DNA from: Ciona intestinalis
Lineage: Eukaryota; Chordata; Ascidiacea; Phlebobranchia; Cionidae
Length of the DNA stretch: 64,000 bases
Reading direction: 5' to 3'
NCBI RefSeq assembly: GCF_000224145.3
Contig: NC_020172.2
Span: forward strand, 5,343,218 to 5,407,217
Shown: in pieces, positions 23,549 through 34,899 of the stretch
Position numbering within the stretch: position 1 is the first letter of the stretch
Layout: every line of letters begins with the position of its first letter
Notes under the pieces: model-generated
Databases searched by the model: none
Seen by the model: only the letters and a program-made list of their open reading frames with translations
Told to the model about the DNA's origin: nothing
Translations under genes and position numbers: made by a program

Positions 23549-25619
23549 TTATGACATCATTATAAAAAAATGACAATTTGAACAGCTCAAAGAAATTATT
23601 CAAATTTTTTTAAAATTGTATAAAGTGTTAAAAACCAAATTATTTTTTCAAAATTGTGTTTGCACAAAACAGCATATACACATAAATTAGCGCTTGTTTA
23701 TAAATTGGTGATATTAATTAGGTACGATTAGTGTCTTAGTTTTCCATACGGAACCTAAAGAATGTATTTCTTATGTACAGTGTGTAATCAGTGCCTAATA
23801 TTTTTTCTTCTGATTGAGTTATAAAATATGTTCCTATTTTAATCAATGTCAAATAATTTCTAGTTTTGAAATAATTTTACCGAATTTTTAATCTTTTTGT
23901 TTGGCACTTGGCACTTTTAATAGCATTAGTTTAGCTTATAATCATGTAGTGGTTTTGTACATATATGTATGCTCTGTGTAGATACTTGCATGTGAATTCA
24001 TTATACCCACTGTATAATAAAATGCACATATTTCTACATGCTGGATTTTGTATGTAAGGACATTAATAACAGAACATACACCTCATGCTTACTGTAGAGC
24101 TAGGTACCGTAGCTAGCTTTTTATAATCTTTCTGTTTGTAATAACTTTTGGATAGCTTATTCTAAAACAGTAATGGATGTATATTATGTTTGATACTGTT
24201 GAAGAATTCTCTGTTACAACATAGATTAGGGTAGTGGTTGTAACTGTTTTGCATTAACATTTGGAATCCATTTTTACGTACCAACATTAAAAAATAATAC
24301 TGAGACAAGTCTAATGGGTGGTCTTTAAGTGGTAATATATTGTTTCCTGTGAGATTTACTTGAAGGAATTTTGAATTGCTCTAGGGATTTGTATGTTTAC
24401 TGCATAATACTGGCAGCTGCTGTAAAAAGATACAGCAAATTTGGTATTTTGTTATTAATGCAAACAGTTCGTTTTATTTGTGCAACAGTCATCTTAAAAT
24501 AAATAATTTATGGCGCTACCAATGTCAAGAAAATTAATTAATTTTAATTAATTTATAGTTTTGATATATTTTTTTAGGGTGTTGAGCTGCTATAAAAGTA
24601 TAAAAAAGTTTCAGAATTTTGTTATTTATGCGAATAGCTTTATTACAACTGTCATCCGGAAAATTAATAATTTATGCCACTATTATTGCCAATGGTAAAT
24701 GGAAAATGCAAGTTTCTTAAAGTAAGCAGAAAAAGAGGGCATTTCAATTTGAAAAGGCACAAATTTAAATGGCAAAAATAGCCCAAAAAAGCGGAAAAAG
24801 TAAGATATGTAATCCCAATAGTGTATTTATAAATGAAAACTATTGTAATGTATGTTTTCACAAGGATTTATCGTATTTTGTAAACCAAACTGTCACCGAA
24901 TGTCTGCGCAAAACCGCAAGAAAATCCACCACGTTATTTTAGAAGAAGTTTCCTTTTTTCTCACGTTCCCTTTTTCACAACATTGTTACGTCAGTATGGG
25001 GAACGCTATCCCGCGTCGCGGCAACGATTTGAATTATGCTTGGAGTACTCGAATATTATAACACGCTCCCCTATTTGTTGATATCTGTAGGTTAGTTCGT
25101 ATTTTGTGAAAAGCAGGTTAAATTTGAACCTTCCCTTTTAAATAGTCGTAACATTGTAATTAAGGTAAATTGTCAGTCAGAATTAGTAATTAAGCTCCAA
25201 TTAATGTTGAACTAGTCAAGTTAATTTGCATCTTCCATTTAAGCTATTATCGAATTAGATTTCCGTTTCCTAAACTTATATGCTGTTGCTATTGTAGTGC
25301 CAAAAACCAGACCTCGTCACATAGATGTATATATATATATACGGTTTCTGCCAGGCATAATGCATATTGTATATTTTAGAGGAGAGGATCTTTTGGCTTA
25401 GAAGAGTTATAATCCTAACAAAGCTTTTGTGTTTTTTGTATAAACAGATTCGTAATATTGCTTTAGCTGTTGGGAATTTGGCCTTAAAATATCCCTTAGT
25501 TCTCACTGATACCCAGTGTATATTTTATATAAAAATAATTATCCTTTCTTGTGGAATAATAACTTTAAAAAGGAGCGAAAACCATATATGTTTTTCTGAA
25601 AGTTTTGCATTTTTTTCAG
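23549..25619. other. AT-rich intergenic stretch after the TRIC gene
   Basis: No gene or clear mobile element is seen. AATAAA at 24017 could serve the upstream gene. The end of the stretch (25606-25619) is a polypyrimidine-AG acceptor serving the next gene. Confidence 0.45.
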
Positions 25620-25667
25620 GATTAAAATAGAAATATGTTTGCTGTTTGATTATGCTGAAGAATAATA

Positions 25668-25769
25668 ATGTCTATGATGCGAATTAAACACCGGAAAGTT
25701 GACGAAGGCACGAGGATTATTGAAATAGCTCGTGGTAGAAGTGGCTACGGATTCACTTTATCTGGCCAG
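25668..25769 (+). CDS. RGS12: RGS12-like gene, first coding exon (start of PDZ domain), rest lost toward the gap
   Basis: The 34-residue exon begins with ATG at 25668 and ends at a GTAAGT donor at 25770. Residues IIEIARGRSGYGFTLSGQ match the beginning of the PDZ domain of RGS12 (VARGRAGYGFTLSGQ in vertebrates), a scaffold with PDZ, PTB, RGS, Ras-binding and GoLoco domains that deactivates Gi-alpha. GYGF is the PDZ carboxylate-binding loop. No later RGS12 exon is seen before the 1-kb gap (26173-27172) or after it, where an unrelated gene on the other strand follows, so the gene is truncated in this assembly. An acceptor at 25619 lies 48 bases before the ATG. Other PDZ proteins share this motif, so the orthology rests on one exon. 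Confidence 0.6.
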
Positions 25770-25819
25770 GTAAGTTTGGAATAATTGCTTTTCTGTGTGA
25801 AATAATTAATATTTTATGA

Positions 25820-26172
25820 AGCTCGGGACGTGGGATGTAGGTCTATTACCCCAACACCCAGGGTGCTGCCATAAATAGACCCCACTGAGGCAGTTTATAG
25901 ACACTCAATAATATAGATTCTATTCTATAACGGTGAGGTCTTCAGTGAGGCACACCTGAGACCTGGAATGTAGGTATATTACCTCAACACCTAGGGTGCT
26001 ACCATCTAGACCCCGGTGAGGCAGTTTATAGACACTCAATAATATAAATTCTATTCTATAAGGGTGAGGTCTTCAGTGAGGCACACCTGAGACCTGGGAT
26101 GTAGGTATATTACCTCAACACCTAGGGTGCTACCATCTAGACCCCACTGAGGCAGTCTATAGACACTCAGTT
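25820..26172. repeat. Minisatellite family D array running into the gap
   Basis: Units of about 126 bp contain GGGTGAGGTCTTCAGTGAGG, CACACCTGAGACCTGGGATG and CCCACTGAGGCAGTCTATAG. The array is cut by the N run at 26173. The same family occurs in RUSF1 introns, upstream of PEX1 and in the lamin-like gene. Confidence 0.9.
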
Positions 26173-27172
26173 NNNNNNNNNNNNNNNNNNNNNNNNNNNN
26201 NNNNNNNNNNNNNNNNNNNNNNNNNNNNNNNNNNNNNNNNNNNNNNNNNNNNNNNNNNNNNNNNNNNNNNNNNNNNNNNNNNNNNNNNNNNNNNNNNNNN
26301 NNNNNNNNNNNNNNNNNNNNNNNNNNNNNNNNNNNNNNNNNNNNNNNNNNNNNNNNNNNNNNNNNNNNNNNNNNNNNNNNNNNNNNNNNNNNNNNNNNNN
26401 NNNNNNNNNNNNNNNNNNNNNNNNNNNNNNNNNNNNNNNNNNNNNNNNNNNNNNNNNNNNNNNNNNNNNNNNNNNNNNNNNNNNNNNNNNNNNNNNNNNN
26501 NNNNNNNNNNNNNNNNNNNNNNNNNNNNNNNNNNNNNNNNNNNNNNNNNNNNNNNNNNNNNNNNNNNNNNNNNNNNNNNNNNNNNNNNNNNNNNNNNNNN
26601 NNNNNNNNNNNNNNNNNNNNNNNNNNNNNNNNNNNNNNNNNNNNNNNNNNNNNNNNNNNNNNNNNNNNNNNNNNNNNNNNNNNNNNNNNNNNNNNNNNNN
26701 NNNNNNNNNNNNNNNNNNNNNNNNNNNNNNNNNNNNNNNNNNNNNNNNNNNNNNNNNNNNNNNNNNNNNNNNNNNNNNNNNNNNNNNNNNNNNNNNNNNN
26801 NNNNNNNNNNNNNNNNNNNNNNNNNNNNNNNNNNNNNNNNNNNNNNNNNNNNNNNNNNNNNNNNNNNNNNNNNNNNNNNNNNNNNNNNNNNNNNNNNNNN
26901 NNNNNNNNNNNNNNNNNNNNNNNNNNNNNNNNNNNNNNNNNNNNNNNNNNNNNNNNNNNNNNNNNNNNNNNNNNNNNNNNNNNNNNNNNNNNNNNNNNNN
27001 NNNNNNNNNNNNNNNNNNNNNNNNNNNNNNNNNNNNNNNNNNNNNNNNNNNNNNNNNNNNNNNNNNNNNNNNNNNNNNNNNNNNNNNNNNNNNNNNNNNN
27101 NNNNNNNNNNNNNNNNNNNNNNNNNNNNNNNNNNNNNNNNNNNNNNNNNNNNNNNNNNNNNNNNNNNNNNNN
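26173..27172. other. Assembly gap of 1000 N
   Basis: An exact run of 1000 N. The round length suggests a placeholder of unknown true size. Confidence 0.95.
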
Positions 27173-27343
27173 TTAATCATATTAGTAAAGTTTATTTACA
27201 TTATTTCAATTTCATGCGCTAACTTTAATTATATGAAAATTTCCACCGTTACTGAAACACATATAAAATAGTTTATATACACATATAAAAAAACCAAAGT
27301 ATGTTTAAACACTAGTATATCAAAGTATATTATATGTACTAAC

Positions 27344-27837
27344 CTTCTAATTTTGTTCTGACGGGTACACAAACAGTTAAACACAACTTGCATGCAGAAG
27401 TAATTTAAAGTTAGAAAGATTCTGATGAGCATTAACAGTACACCAAGAGGTATGTAGCAAAACACAAGGATTGACCATAATGTGCTCTCAATCCTGGAAG
27501 GAAAAAGGTTAGAAACGGATTCTATAAGGGTGGTGGAAAAGATACAATATTTTTTTAAAGCGAAAAAAAAGGTAGGTTCAAAAATATATGGATTCTATAA
27601 CATAGGGTTGGTGGAAAAGCCACGATATTCTCTGGGAGCTGGGGTTAGGGTTGGCCCATTGCCCCACAGTGTGTGCATTTACTACAAATTAGAGTACTAT
27701 ATATAATATATTATCAANTGGAACAAATATCGCAACCACATTAGGAAACATAAGGCAAAAAATATAGAAAACTTGAAAGTATTAATTTACGATTTGTTTT
27801 ACCTTTGTCTCGGTACCAGGTTCGCCAATTCAACCAT
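27344..27837 (-). CDS. AUP1: AUP1-like protein, first two exons; remainder lost in the gap
   Basis: On the minus strand, exon 1 (27837-27803) has ATG and encodes MVELANLVPRQ. It joins in phase to exon 2 (27493-27344), which encodes RIESTLWSILVFCYIPLG then VLLMLIRIFLTLNYF and ends KIRR at a GTTAGT donor. Hydrophobic pattern and key residues (YxPxGxxLLxxRxFL, then RR) match the membrane-hairpin region at the N-terminus of AUP1. AUP1 is a lipid-droplet/ER protein with acyltransferase-like, CUE and G2BR parts that recruits UBE2G2 for ER-associated degradation. Later exons would lie below 27340 and are not in the sequenced part, so they should fall in the 26173-27172 gap. A plsC-type acyltransferase of another family is the alternative. 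The call rests on about 62 residues. Confidence 0.58.
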
Positions 27838-28429
27838 TTTGAACGATTTCTCAACGAATATCTTCTTAATAGTACGGTAGTTACATGAAATGAATCAAAT
27901 TTAGAACAAACCACGTGAAATCTTACGAAATTAACGGTGTCAAATTTTCTTTTCAATAATTTCAAGGAATATTCACAACATTGCGGGATTCCCCTTGCAG
28001 TGCTGACCACTGTTTTAACACTTTCTAAAGAAATGAAATTATTTCGGGGAGTGGTGAGTAATTTTTATATCTGTTAAACAGAACAGTTTTAGATAAGTAT
28101 GCATACATAGTGTTTAATACCACTGTTATACTGTATTTTGCTTTTATTTTACCTTAAATTATATTTTACAACTGTTTTATAGTACACATTTTAAATTTTG
28201 GGGGGGGGTAATATTACAAACCGCAAGATGGCGACAGGGCACAATACATAACACGTTCACTTAAAATTCCAAATTAAACGAAGGCGGGAATAATTAATTA
28301 ATGTTTTAGTTAATTTAATGTTTAATTAAACAAGAATTACGTCTCGATTGGGTTTATACACATGTGAATTAGAGAGTTTTTCGTATAAGTCTAGTTATAA
28401 TTGCAATATGTTGATAGTTATTTGCAGAA

Positions 28430-28556
28430 ATGTCGAGACACGTACAATAAAAATGTCAAAAATGTACATTCATATAATTGCAAAGTTAAACGCATAGCAA
28501 ATAAAAATGTCAAAAATAGACATTCATATAATTGCAAAGTTAAACGCATAGCAACA
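28430..28556. repeat. Direct duplication, two ~54-bp units
   Basis: AAAAATGTCAAAAATGTACA, TTCATATAATTGCAAAGTTA and AACGCATAGCAA occur twice in a row. They lie upstream of the 579-aa protein gene. Confidence 0.9.
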
Positions 28557-28654
28557 GTAAGACGTGTGTGTTTTAGTTTTTCATTTATTTTTCTATCCCT
28601 AGCTTGTTTAAACAACTAGTCCTATTGTTTTGTAGATATATAACTGAACTAGTG

Positions 28655-28872
28655 AAGAATCTCCTGGTACGTAAAGTACGTTACAGGTTAGGCTGGTAAA
28701 AAGTGTTAAGACTGTTAGAGAGGTTCTAATAAAGAATCCTCCCCCACCTTATTTGCAAACCCCTAACTACTAACCCATATAACCACTAACCATCAACCCC
28801 TACCCACCAACCTCTAACACTTTCCACCAGCCTATTCTGCTATGTACTGGAGGATTCTTCACTAGTACCTGT
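28655..28872. mobile_element. Foldback element with CTAGTGAAGAATC/GATTCTTCACTAG ends
   Basis: It starts AACTAGTGAAGAATCTCC and ends GGAGGATTCTTCACTAGTAC. The interior has CCTCCCCCACCTTATTTGCA and CTAACCACTAACC-type repeats. It is related to the elements at 3600-3720 and 51030-51243. Confidence 0.7.
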
Positions 28873-28980
28873 GTTTTTATTGTTTAATTTTTTAATAATT
28901 TTAAACATGCATTTATATAATGTTGATATTTGTTATTTAGATTTAACATCTTACTTGATTTCAATAAACCTACATCCAAC

Positions 28981-30720
28981 ATGCCAAAGAAAAAAGGAAG
29001 AAGATCCGTCAAAGTTTTGGCTCCCTTGTTTAACTCCTCCATCCTGGCTGAGCTCGATCAACAGCAAGAAACGGTGAAGGAAAATATTAACAGGTATTTC
29101 CAATCTATGCAGGGAAAAGAACTCACAAAAAATCCAAACTCTGATGATAATGGTATGAGAACAGCAAAGTCTAATGTTGGTACCTCTGATGAAGACTCAG
29201 TTAAGTCTAATACTGTCGCACAAGATATTTCTGATGGAGCTGAAATGGAATCAACTAATTTACAAACCAATTGTGAAAGTGGTTTAACTGATATTAATGC
29301 TAATATCATCATACCTGTCAATCAAACTTCCCAGCAAATTAATTTCGATATTTCGAATGGAAATGGCGAGAAGTTAAGTTCAACAAATTTAAATGACAAC
29401 GAAGCTGAAAAAATTGATGAAACCAGAAATTCATCTGCGGAAAAAATGGTGAATAACAGTCCAGAAAAAATGGATTTGCAACAAAATATTGAAATCTCTG
29501 AAACTGGTCACAAAGAAAGACAAAGGAAAAGTATGAGAAAAAGAAGATTATTTTCAAATGAATTAGTTGAGCCCGAATTAGATGCCACAGGTTCGTCTAA
29601 AAGAAGAAAAACTATGTTCAAGCAAACTAAAACCAAGGAAACACTTACAGGAATGGGTAATAGGCAGCAGCGACGAAAAACTGTTCAACCAAAAATAAAG
29701 GCTCCCGCAAGTTTAACAACGAGTGGGAAAAAAGCTGGAACAAAAAGAATGGAAAATGCTGAAAAATCTTCAGCAAATGTTGAATCTGGCAATAATACTG
29801 TTTTTGTATCTAATAATGTGGTCAATGGTGATACATTGGGCACAGAAAGAGATAGAACATCTACGGTTGAAAAAAGTGGGGTGATGGCAGATTCAAATGG
29901 ACATAATGTTATAAATAATCAACATAGTTCAACTGGTGTTTCTTTACAGAATAATTCTGAAAATGTTGCACCAACTAAATCAACTCAAAAGAAAAAATCT
30001 ACCACAAAGAAAACGACAAAAGTTGACCCAAAATTAAAGAAAAAAGCTCTTGGAGCAAATAGGGAGGTTCTGCATGATAATAGTGGTGATGGAGTCAGTG
30101 GTAGTGATGATGATATGAGTTTTACAATTGGAGCAAGGGATCATAGCCAGCATTGGAAGACTCTACATCAAGTTACATCTTTGTTGAAAGAACCGATTAT
30201 GTTTAGTGGAATCATTCGCCATCATTATATAAGACACAAGGTAGAAGATGGCGTGAATGACGCTGTGGTTGGTAAGGTTGTTTCTAAGTATAATAAACTT
30301 TTATTGAAGCACCACCATAGCAATGGTTTATCGGATCGTGAAAAAGTTAAAATTGTCGGAAATCTGGATCGAATCCAGCGAGGGAGTAACGGGAGTTGTA
30401 ATCTTGATTTTTGGGAAGCAGCAACTCAGGATCTTAAGTTCACCCCACCGCAAGAACCCCCATCTCACTTAATGTTGAGCAAAGTTCAATACAAGAGATA
30501 TATAGAACTGGTATCAAGAATAACTGACAAGCAGAAGAAAAGAGAAGTTTCAATCTTAAAGTTAAACAGACTTATAACTCTGGCTAATGAGTTGGACCAT
30601 CTCAAAAAGCTTGACCTTAAATTTAATGATAAAGACCCAATAAACAGAAAAGAACATTTTGCTAAGATAAGATCAGCTGCTGATGATGCAAAAGTTATTT
30701 TGAACCTGATATCTTGTTAG
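28981..30720 (+). CDS. Lysine-rich, probably nuclear protein of 579 residues, not recognised
   Basis: The coding part is one exon. I chose the ATG at 28981 (context AACATGC) because it follows a splice acceptor at 28940. In-frame sequence further upstream is intronic. I cannot assign a family. The N-terminus is basic (PKKKGRRSVKVLAPLF), followed by a short helix-forming stretch (ILAELDQQQETVKENINRYF). Residues 50-385 are polar, low-complexity and rich in N, S and K, with several basic clusters that could act as nuclear signals (KSMRKRR about 181, SSKRRKT about 204, QKKKSTTKKTTK about 336). An acidic patch (GDGVSGSDDDMS) precedes a better-ordered C-terminal region (about 385-579) with predicted helices and PPQEPPSHL. 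The layout resembles chromatin or kinetochore proteins, but that is only a guess. AATAAA lies at 30785. TBCCD1 follows 480 bases downstream. Confidence 0.8.
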   Translation: MPKKKGRRSVKVLAPLFNSSILAELDQQQETVKENINRYFQSMQGKELTKNPNSDDNGMRTAKSNVGTSDEDSVKSNTVAQDISDGAEMESTNLQTNCESGLTDINANIIIPVNQTSQQINFDISNGNGEKLSSTNLNDNEAEKIDETRNSSAEKMVNNSPEKMDLQQNIEISETGHKERQRKSMRKRRLFSNELVEPELDATGSSKRRKTMFKQTKTKETLTGMGNRQQRRKTVQPKIKAPASLTTSGKKAGTKRMENAEKSSANVESGNNTVFVSNNVVNGDTLGTERDRTSTVEKSGVMADSNGHNVINNQHSSTGVSLQNNSENVAPTKSTQKKKSTTKKTTKVDPKLKKKALGANREVLHDNSGDGVSGSDDDMSFTIGARDHSQHWKTLHQVTSLLKEPIMFSGIIRHHYIRHKVEDGVNDAVVGKVVSKYNKLLLKHHHSNGLSDREKVKIVGNLDRIQRGSNGSCNLDFWEAATQDLKFTPPQEPPSHLMLSKVQYKRYIELVSRITDKQKKREVSILKLNRLITLANELDHLKKLDLKFNDKDPINRKEHFAKIRSAADDAKVILNLISC

Positions 30721-31202
30721 TTATTATTACCAAGTTATATATATCGTTTTGGGCGACATTTTACTAACTTAGTGTTTTTTGTAGAATAAAAACCAGTAAA
30801 GTATGTCATATTTTCAAAGTGCTACAATGTTCATTATTACACAAGCAAAACTATTGTTTCATCATAGTTATGTCCTGTGTGAGTGAAATAATACCTTTAG
30901 TCACAGAGGTTCAAAACTTCAAATTACATTTTAACTTTTTCTTTATGTTTTTTTTTCACATTTCTAGTGATATCTACAATTTTTTCCTGCCAGGTGTATT
31001 ATATAATATACTTGTATTTTGTCACTTAGCAAAATCCTTGTTGGAAAAGCCGAAGTACAATTAGATGTATTTCTAGTAGGCTGTAATGTAATATATATTT
31101 CTGCTGCCAACTTACAATTTTTGTTTTGTATTTTATTTTAAGTTTATTTTAAAAAGGAAAAATATTTGTTCTCTGTTTCAGGTTTGAGATTTAGTGTTAA
31201 AC

Positions 31203-32960
31203 ATGGTTGACGCATGTTTGTGGTTAAACCCAGATATTTTCTACCATGGGGTCGTATATGCTCATTCAAAGTTATCTATTCCTTATTTAAAAAAGGTGAT
31301 CACCTACGCTAAAAGTAAAGGCATAAACGGAGGTTACCCCCAACTTTCTTGGTCAATATGGAAGCACATGGCAGTCAACAAGATGCTGTTAGCTGAGGAC
31401 TTGGCTTGGTCTTATTTCGAAATGTTTTTAACACTCAGAGATGTAACTGCCGATGAGAGAATTCAACAGGCAGAGTTAGAGCAGCAGTCAATTGAAGCAG
31501 GTGACTCGTTATCCTACAGACAACGTGTTTCTGTCCCTACATTACAGTTTGTGTTGTTCCTTTATATTCAACAAAGCAACAAAATGTCGCTCAGGAAATC
31601 TGTAATGGTTGACGAGTGGCCGGGTTACAGTCCAAGATCTGTTGATGGATTAAGTGGAAAAAGTGACGGCTCTTCTAATTTAGATGAACAGAAACATAAC
31701 ACGTTCATACAAGCCAATTTATCCCAAATATTGGAGCTTCTTTCTGAAGGTTTTAAAGCTGAAATATCAGTAGAATCCACCCTTCATGCTGATGTGGTAA
31801 AAGCTCTCGGGTTCATTGTTCAAGGAAAGTTACCCAAGCAAGCAGCAGTGAGCTCTATATATGATATAGCAGTGAAACATCGCGTGCAAGCAAAGTCAGG
31901 ATTCATGAAGACTTCCGGAAATTTCTCGATCCGAACTTTCGAAAGTTGGTTTCAAACTTCACTCTCTCAAAACCCGTACGGTTTATCATCGTGCATCACT
32001 GGAGGGGTGAAGTTAAGATGGGTCACGGCAACACTGAAAAATCAGGAACAAACGCGGAAAAAGCCTCGGATAGTGACCAACTCCCCATCAGCACCTAGTG
32101 GGCATAAAATCGTGTTTTTCACTCAGTGTTCAAACCAAACAATCGCTCGACAAACGGAGACTTTAAGAGGAAGTTACGTGAAGTTACACAGATGCCATAA
32201 AGCATATATTTATCTCCTATCTCCACTAAAATCTGTGAGTATTGAAAAATGCACTGGCTCCACTTTTGCATTAGGGCCAGTAGCGACTTGTATTCGGGTT
32301 GTAAGTTGCCAAAACATCACTATCATAGCCCCTTGTCGCTCGATAATGATAACTGGCTCAGAGGATGTCACGTTATACATTACAACTCCCACCCAACCCA
32401 TAATATCAAGCGATAACACCGCCTCTCATGAAGAACCTCCCGTAACTTTCGCACCTTACAATACTTTCTACCCTGATCTTGAGCGCCACCTAGCTGAAGT
32501 AGGGCTCACCATCTCCCCGCAAACTGATAAATGGAAAACTCCGATTTGCGTCGGAAATCTAAACAACATCACTCTAAACTCCTCAAGATTAAGTGACGTT
32601 GTAAGAGCGAGGTCTCCTAGGTCTTCTGGGTCAGGTGATGCTTATCAAATGGACGAGGATACTTTATTCCGAACCATGCCCCCCTCGGACTTCTACCTTT
32701 TCTCAATCCCATTTAAATTTCCTCTAGAGGGCACTGATCAGTCAGTGACGACGGAAATACCTGGCGGCTTACCCCTGGAATACTCGCAAGCTGTTAAATC
32801 TAAACAGAGAGCAATTGAAAGATGGAAGAGAGCTCTAAGGGATTCCACAATGACAAAAGAAGAAAGGACATCATTCCAGTTCCTCGTAGAGGAGAAATTT
32901 AAAGAGTGGTTGAAAGAAACGGGGAATCAACAGCAGTTGGATGATCTGGGGAAAAGATAA
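31203..32960 (+). CDS. TBCCD1: TBCC domain-containing protein 1
   Basis: A single-exon gene of 585 residues. The start at 31203 (AACATGG) is the first ATG of the frame, 21 bases after an acceptor at 31181. The frame is open slightly further upstream, without ATG. The whole length follows vertebrate TBCCD1 (557 aa): N-terminal YPQLSWSIWKHMAVNKMLLA and DLAWSYFEMF, VPTLQFVLFLYIQQSNKMSL, then the TBCC beta-helix (VKLHRCHKAYIYLLSPLKSV, SIEKCTGSTFALGPVATC, TFAPYNTFYP), and the C-terminal TTEIPGGLPLEYSQA and FKEWLKETGNQQQLDDL. TBCCD1 is a tubulin cofactor C relative at the centrosome, needed for centrosome and Golgi positioning. Like other TBCCD1 proteins it has no obvious catalytic arginine motif of the TBCC/RP2 type. 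AATAAA at 33103 is a likely poly(A) signal. Confidence 0.95.
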   Translation: MVDACLWLNPDIFYHGVVYAHSKLSIPYLKKVITYAKSKGINGGYPQLSWSIWKHMAVNKMLLAEDLAWSYFEMFLTLRDVTADERIQQAELEQQSIEAGDSLSYRQRVSVPTLQFVLFLYIQQSNKMSLRKSVMVDEWPGYSPRSVDGLSGKSDGSSNLDEQKHNTFIQANLSQILELLSEGFKAEISVESTLHADVVKALGFIVQGKLPKQAAVSSIYDIAVKHRVQAKSGFMKTSGNFSIRTFESWFQTSLSQNPYGLSSCITGGVKLRWVTATLKNQEQTRKKPRIVTNSPSAPSGHKIVFFTQCSNQTIARQTETLRGSYVKLHRCHKAYIYLLSPLKSVSIEKCTGSTFALGPVATCIRVVSCQNITIIAPCRSIMITGSEDVTLYITTPTQPIISSDNTASHEEPPVTFAPYNTFYPDLERHLAEVGLTISPQTDKWKTPICVGNLNNITLNSSRLSDVVRARSPRSSGSGDAYQMDEDTLFRTMPPSDFYLFSIPFKFPLEGTDQSVTTEIPGGLPLEYSQAVKSKQRAIERWKRALRDSTMTKEERTSFQFLVEEKFKEWLKETGNQQQLDDLGKR

Positions 32961-33410
32961 AAGGAGAATTTAATTAAATTAGGTTTACATTTTTATTAGG
33001 TTGAACGAAGATGAGTGAATTTCTTCAAATAGTTGTAGTTTATTATATAATGGTTGTGAATTTTATGGTTACAGACTTGGATAAAAAGAGTTGAAAGAAT
33101 TTAATAAAATGCTATTTACTTTATTTGCTTATTAGGCTAAAATTGAACTTACTAAATTAATTTATGAATTTTATGGTATATATTATATATAGACTTGAAA
33201 ATGTTTAAAAATTTTTCCAATTATTGATATGAAAAAGAAAACAGCTTCACCTATATAGGTTGAAGAATAAGATGAAATATAATTATTTATATATTGTCAC
33301 CTTTGTTGGACAACAGCCTATACAAGCTTAAATACATGTGTTTACAAAGTTGAGAAAAATGGTGGAATTTTTGTTTTTGCCTCCGTAAAATAGCATATTA
33401 TGTTATAACT

Positions 33411-33413
<3 letters not shown>

Positions 33414-33449
<36 letters not shown>
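33414..33449. repeat. (TA)n microsatellite
   Basis: About 17 TA dinucleotides in a row. Confidence 0.95.
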
Positions 33450-33451
<2 letters not shown>

Positions 33452-34166
33452 CATTAATGCATATAATGTAAATGCTGCTGGTTTAGTTATCTTTGAATAT
33501 TTGCTTAATACTTTCAATGTGCCTATTTATAATGTATTAGTGCATTGGTGCTGTTCATGTTTCAAAGCTAAAGTGCTAAAATTTCAATATTTATTCTCTA
33601 TTTTTTATTTGGAATATGTATAATGCAAATCAGTGTAGTTCATTTGCCAAATTATTTGCGAAATTCAGTTTCAGCGTGGCATATTTGTTCAGTGTCAGAA
33701 CCGCAGGGGCTTACGGCTAGCTTCCCCCTTCCGCTAAAATATCTAATTCTTCTTATTCAAAACATTTAATTTGCAAATTAATAAAACAACAGTAATAATA
33801 GCAAATAGGTATAAATTGAATTGGTAACCCTAATAATTTTGTTTATTATATTTTATTCCGTAGCAGAACCGCAGGGGTCTTGCAACCCTCCTTCCTAAGA
33901 AATATTCTAATTCTAAACAGTCAATTTGCAAATACAAATTAGTAAAACAACAGTAATAATAGCCAAGGTATGAATTGAATTAGTAACCCCAACAATTTTT
34001 GTTTTTTTGCCACTGTTTTAGTTCAGGTGCGTGTTCTTTACTTATGTGTGTTGTGTATTGTGCTTAAGTATGGACCAACGATTGTAGTTACCACATATAT
34101 TATATACCTTATACTTGCTCATTCCTTTATAATATATCATTGTGAATTGCAACCTACTACTACAGT

Positions 34167-34310
34167 CAGTGGCGCAGCTAGAGGGGAGGGGGTAAGGGGG
34201 TCGCGGCCCCCCCCTCTTTCAAACCAAAAAAATTATTAAAAAACAACAAAAATTAAATTTTTTTTGATTAAACCCCCCCCCCCTTATTTTTTTTTCTGGC
34301 TGCGCCACTG
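34167..34310. mobile_element. hAT-type MITE (CAGTGGCGCAGC family), copy 2
   Basis: It runs from CAGTGGCGCAGCTAG to CTGGCTGCGCCACTG. The flanks ACTACAGT and CCTACAGT agree at 7 of 8 bases, fitting an aged 8-bp duplication. Confidence 0.8.
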
Positions 34311-34899
34311 CCTACAGTCCTATCAAGTGTTACTTATGATGTACACGGTAATGTTACTGAATGCTGTGAGCCCAAAGTGGCTTAAATTGTCTAAAATTTA
34401 TAATTATAGCACCAAAGTAATATTGTATGTGTATACAAAGAAAATTAGATTTTTCCCTGCACATTTGGGCTTTACACTTTTTTGCGTTTTTTTTTGTGCA
34501 TGGACTTTACAGTTGAAATTTCATGATTCCCTAATTTTCTTCAAGTTCTACTTCTGTACTTGTGTTGTGTTGTGTGTATTATTGGACCTACTGGTACAAC
34601 TTATAAAACATGGTGCACATTAAGTACATTTCTATTTCACTGAATTTGCCAAAATAATTCTGTTTGCACAAAACACACTAAAGTTGCTCCTGTAATAATT
34701 CAAGTGTTCCTGTTTTCTTTTGTCAAAATTCTTCTATTTTGTTTGCAATCAATTATTTTTGCAGGTCATTTATTAATAATAGAATATTAAAACTGGTTAG
34801 CATAAAATGAACTAACTTAAACTTCAAAACAAGTTACACCAGTTCTCACAGGTGGGTGATTTATAATTTAATGAATAAATGTAACTTTTTTATTGTTTG

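Noticed and set aside
26167..27180. Long minus-strand open frame of 337 codons
   Set aside because: It consists of the 1000-N gap and encodes nothing readable.
28001..28052. Possible + strand exon with acceptor CCCTTGCAG and donor GTGAGT
   Set aside because: The signals are good, but joining to 28941 in frame meets a stop. At best it is a 5'UTR exon of the 579-aa gene, unproven.
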